NCBI GenBank assembly: GCA_905479615.1
Contig: CAJQNH010000173.1
Location: 1-5,314 of the forward strand
Length of the DNA: 5,314 bases
Direction: 5' to 3'
From: an uncultured Eudoraea sp.
GTDB taxonomy: Bacteria > Bacteroidota > Bacteroidia > Flavobacteriales > Flavobacteriaceae
Under the pieces are notes generated by a model. The model was not told the DNA's origin and made no database searches. It saw only the letters and a program-made list of their open reading frames with translations. Shown here piece by piece: positions 4,585 to 5,314 of this stretch; position 1 is the stretch's first letter; the number at the start of each line of letters is the position of its first letter. A program made the translations under genes and the position numbers.

Positions 4585-5314
4585 ATGGAACATATCAAAA
4601 GCTCCAATTTTTATAAAATAATATCAATTCTAATGATACTTACTTCACTGGGATGTTCAGATTCCAAGAAGGACAGTACACCCTGGATTCCATTATTTGA
4701 TGGGGAAACTCTTAATGGGTGGACTATTAAAGGAGGTGAAGCGAATTATATGGTAAGGGATGAAATTATTGTTGGCAGTACCGTACATGATACACCTAAT
4801 ACTTTTTTAACTACAGACAGGATGTATAGCGATTTTATCCTGGAATTAGATTATAAAGTAGATTCCACTATGAATTCCGGGATTCAAATCAGAAGCAATA
4901 GCTTCCCTCATTACAGGAATGGGCGTGTTCATGGTTACCAAATAGAGATAGATCCTTCAGACAGGGCGTGGAGCGCCGGAATCTACGACGAGGCCAGAAG
5001 GGGATGGCTTAACACAATGGATAATAATCCAAAGGCCCAACAGGCATTCAAGCAAAATGGCTGGAATCATTATAGGATTGAAGCCCTTGGAGATACTCTT
5101 AAAACCTGGATAAATGATGTACCCGCCTCCTATCTGATAGACGATAAAACCAGTAGCGGCTTTATTGGTCTCCAGGTCCACAGCATAGGTAAGGACCAAC
5201 AGGCCGGTACAGAAATTCAATGGAAAAACATTAGAATCCTTACAGACAGCCTTGCTAAATATGCAAGGAAAAGTACACTTACACCAATCATTACTAAAAA
5301 CCAACTCACCATTG
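4585..5314 (+). CDS. DUF1080 / 3-keto-disaccharide hydrolase family lipoprotein, N-terminal part
   Basis: The first 243 residues are visible; the gene runs off the right edge. A signal with lipobox SLGC (Cys24) is followed by one complete DUF1080 domain (about 33-218): it opens with WIPLFDGETLNGWTIKGGE, continues with the NSGIQIRS strand (97-104) and GYQIEIDPS (117-125), and closes with FIGLQVHSIG (193-202) and the strand IQWKNIRIL (211-219). The fold is a concanavalin-like beta sandwich. Members of this family, studied in gut Bacteroides, cleave 3-keto-glycosides in oxidation-based sugar breakdown; whether this one does is inferred only. After the domain, the stretch ending TPIITKNQLTI looks like the linker that starts a second DUF1080 copy in tandem proteins. 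ATG 4585 gives a normal signal peptide. In the 53 bp between the msrA terminator and the start, TATATTTA (4551-4558) is one base off the -7 consensus, with no well-spaced -33 element. Confidence 0.9.
   Translation, partial: MEHIKSSNFYKIISILMILTSLGCSDSKKDSTPWIPLFDGETLNGWTIKGGEANYMVRDEIIVGSTVHDTPNTFLTTDRMYSDFILELDYKVDSTMNSGIQIRSNSFPHYRNGRVHGYQIEIDPSDRAWSAGIYDEARRGWLNTMDNNPKAQQAFKQNGWNHYRIEALGDTLKTWINDVPASYLIDDKTSSGFIGLQVHSIGKDQQAGTEIQWKNIRILTDSLAKYARKSTLTPIITKNQLTI

Noticed and set aside
4957..5304. 115-codon minus-strand frame opposite the DUF1080 gene
   Set aside because: The plus strand encodes a continuous lipoprotein signal and DUF1080 domain across this stretch, so this is a shadow frame.

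Overview
The window looks like ordinary chromosomal DNA from a member of the Bacteroidota, most likely a marine or soil Flavobacteriaceae. Reasons: the DNA is moderately AT-rich, start codons lack Shine-Dalgarno sequences, three proteins carry N-terminal lipoprotein signals, and several proteins (stand-alone M23 protein, DUF1080 lipoprotein, YbbP-like permease) have the flavobacterial style. There is no transposase, integrase, CRISPR array, tRNA or rRNA, and no sign of a mobile element.

Left part (1-2560): a YbbP-type ABC permease (cut by the left edge) and its YbbA/LolD-type ATPase form a leftward, translationally coupled pair. A 74-bp divergent gap separates them from a rightward TesA-like GDSL esterase, here a lipoprotein, followed after 28 bp by a four-helix membrane protein that distantly resembles TspO/MBR helices 2-5. 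The divergent tesA / ybbA-ybbP layout is the one known from E. coli, so an old functional link between the esterase and the exporter-like complex is likely, probably in envelope lipid handling.

Middle part (2561-3676): two leftward genes, a 72-residue secreted protein of unknown function and an M23-type metallopeptidase-fold protein without a signal peptide. The 168 bp between them hold a perfect 20-bp AT-rich palindrome, a 7-bp-stem inverted repeat and two near-identical TTCRTCGA boxes in opposite orientation. This looks like a dedicated control region for the small gene.

Right part (3677-5314): a divergent 118-bp gap, then a lipoprotein form of peptide methionine sulfoxide reductase A, a strong intrinsic terminator, and a DUF1080 (3-keto-disaccharide hydrolase family) lipoprotein cut by the right edge.

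I found no clearly new multi-gene system. The points most worth a second look are the control region at 2810-2977, the cytosolic M23 protein, and the TspO-like protein beside tesA.
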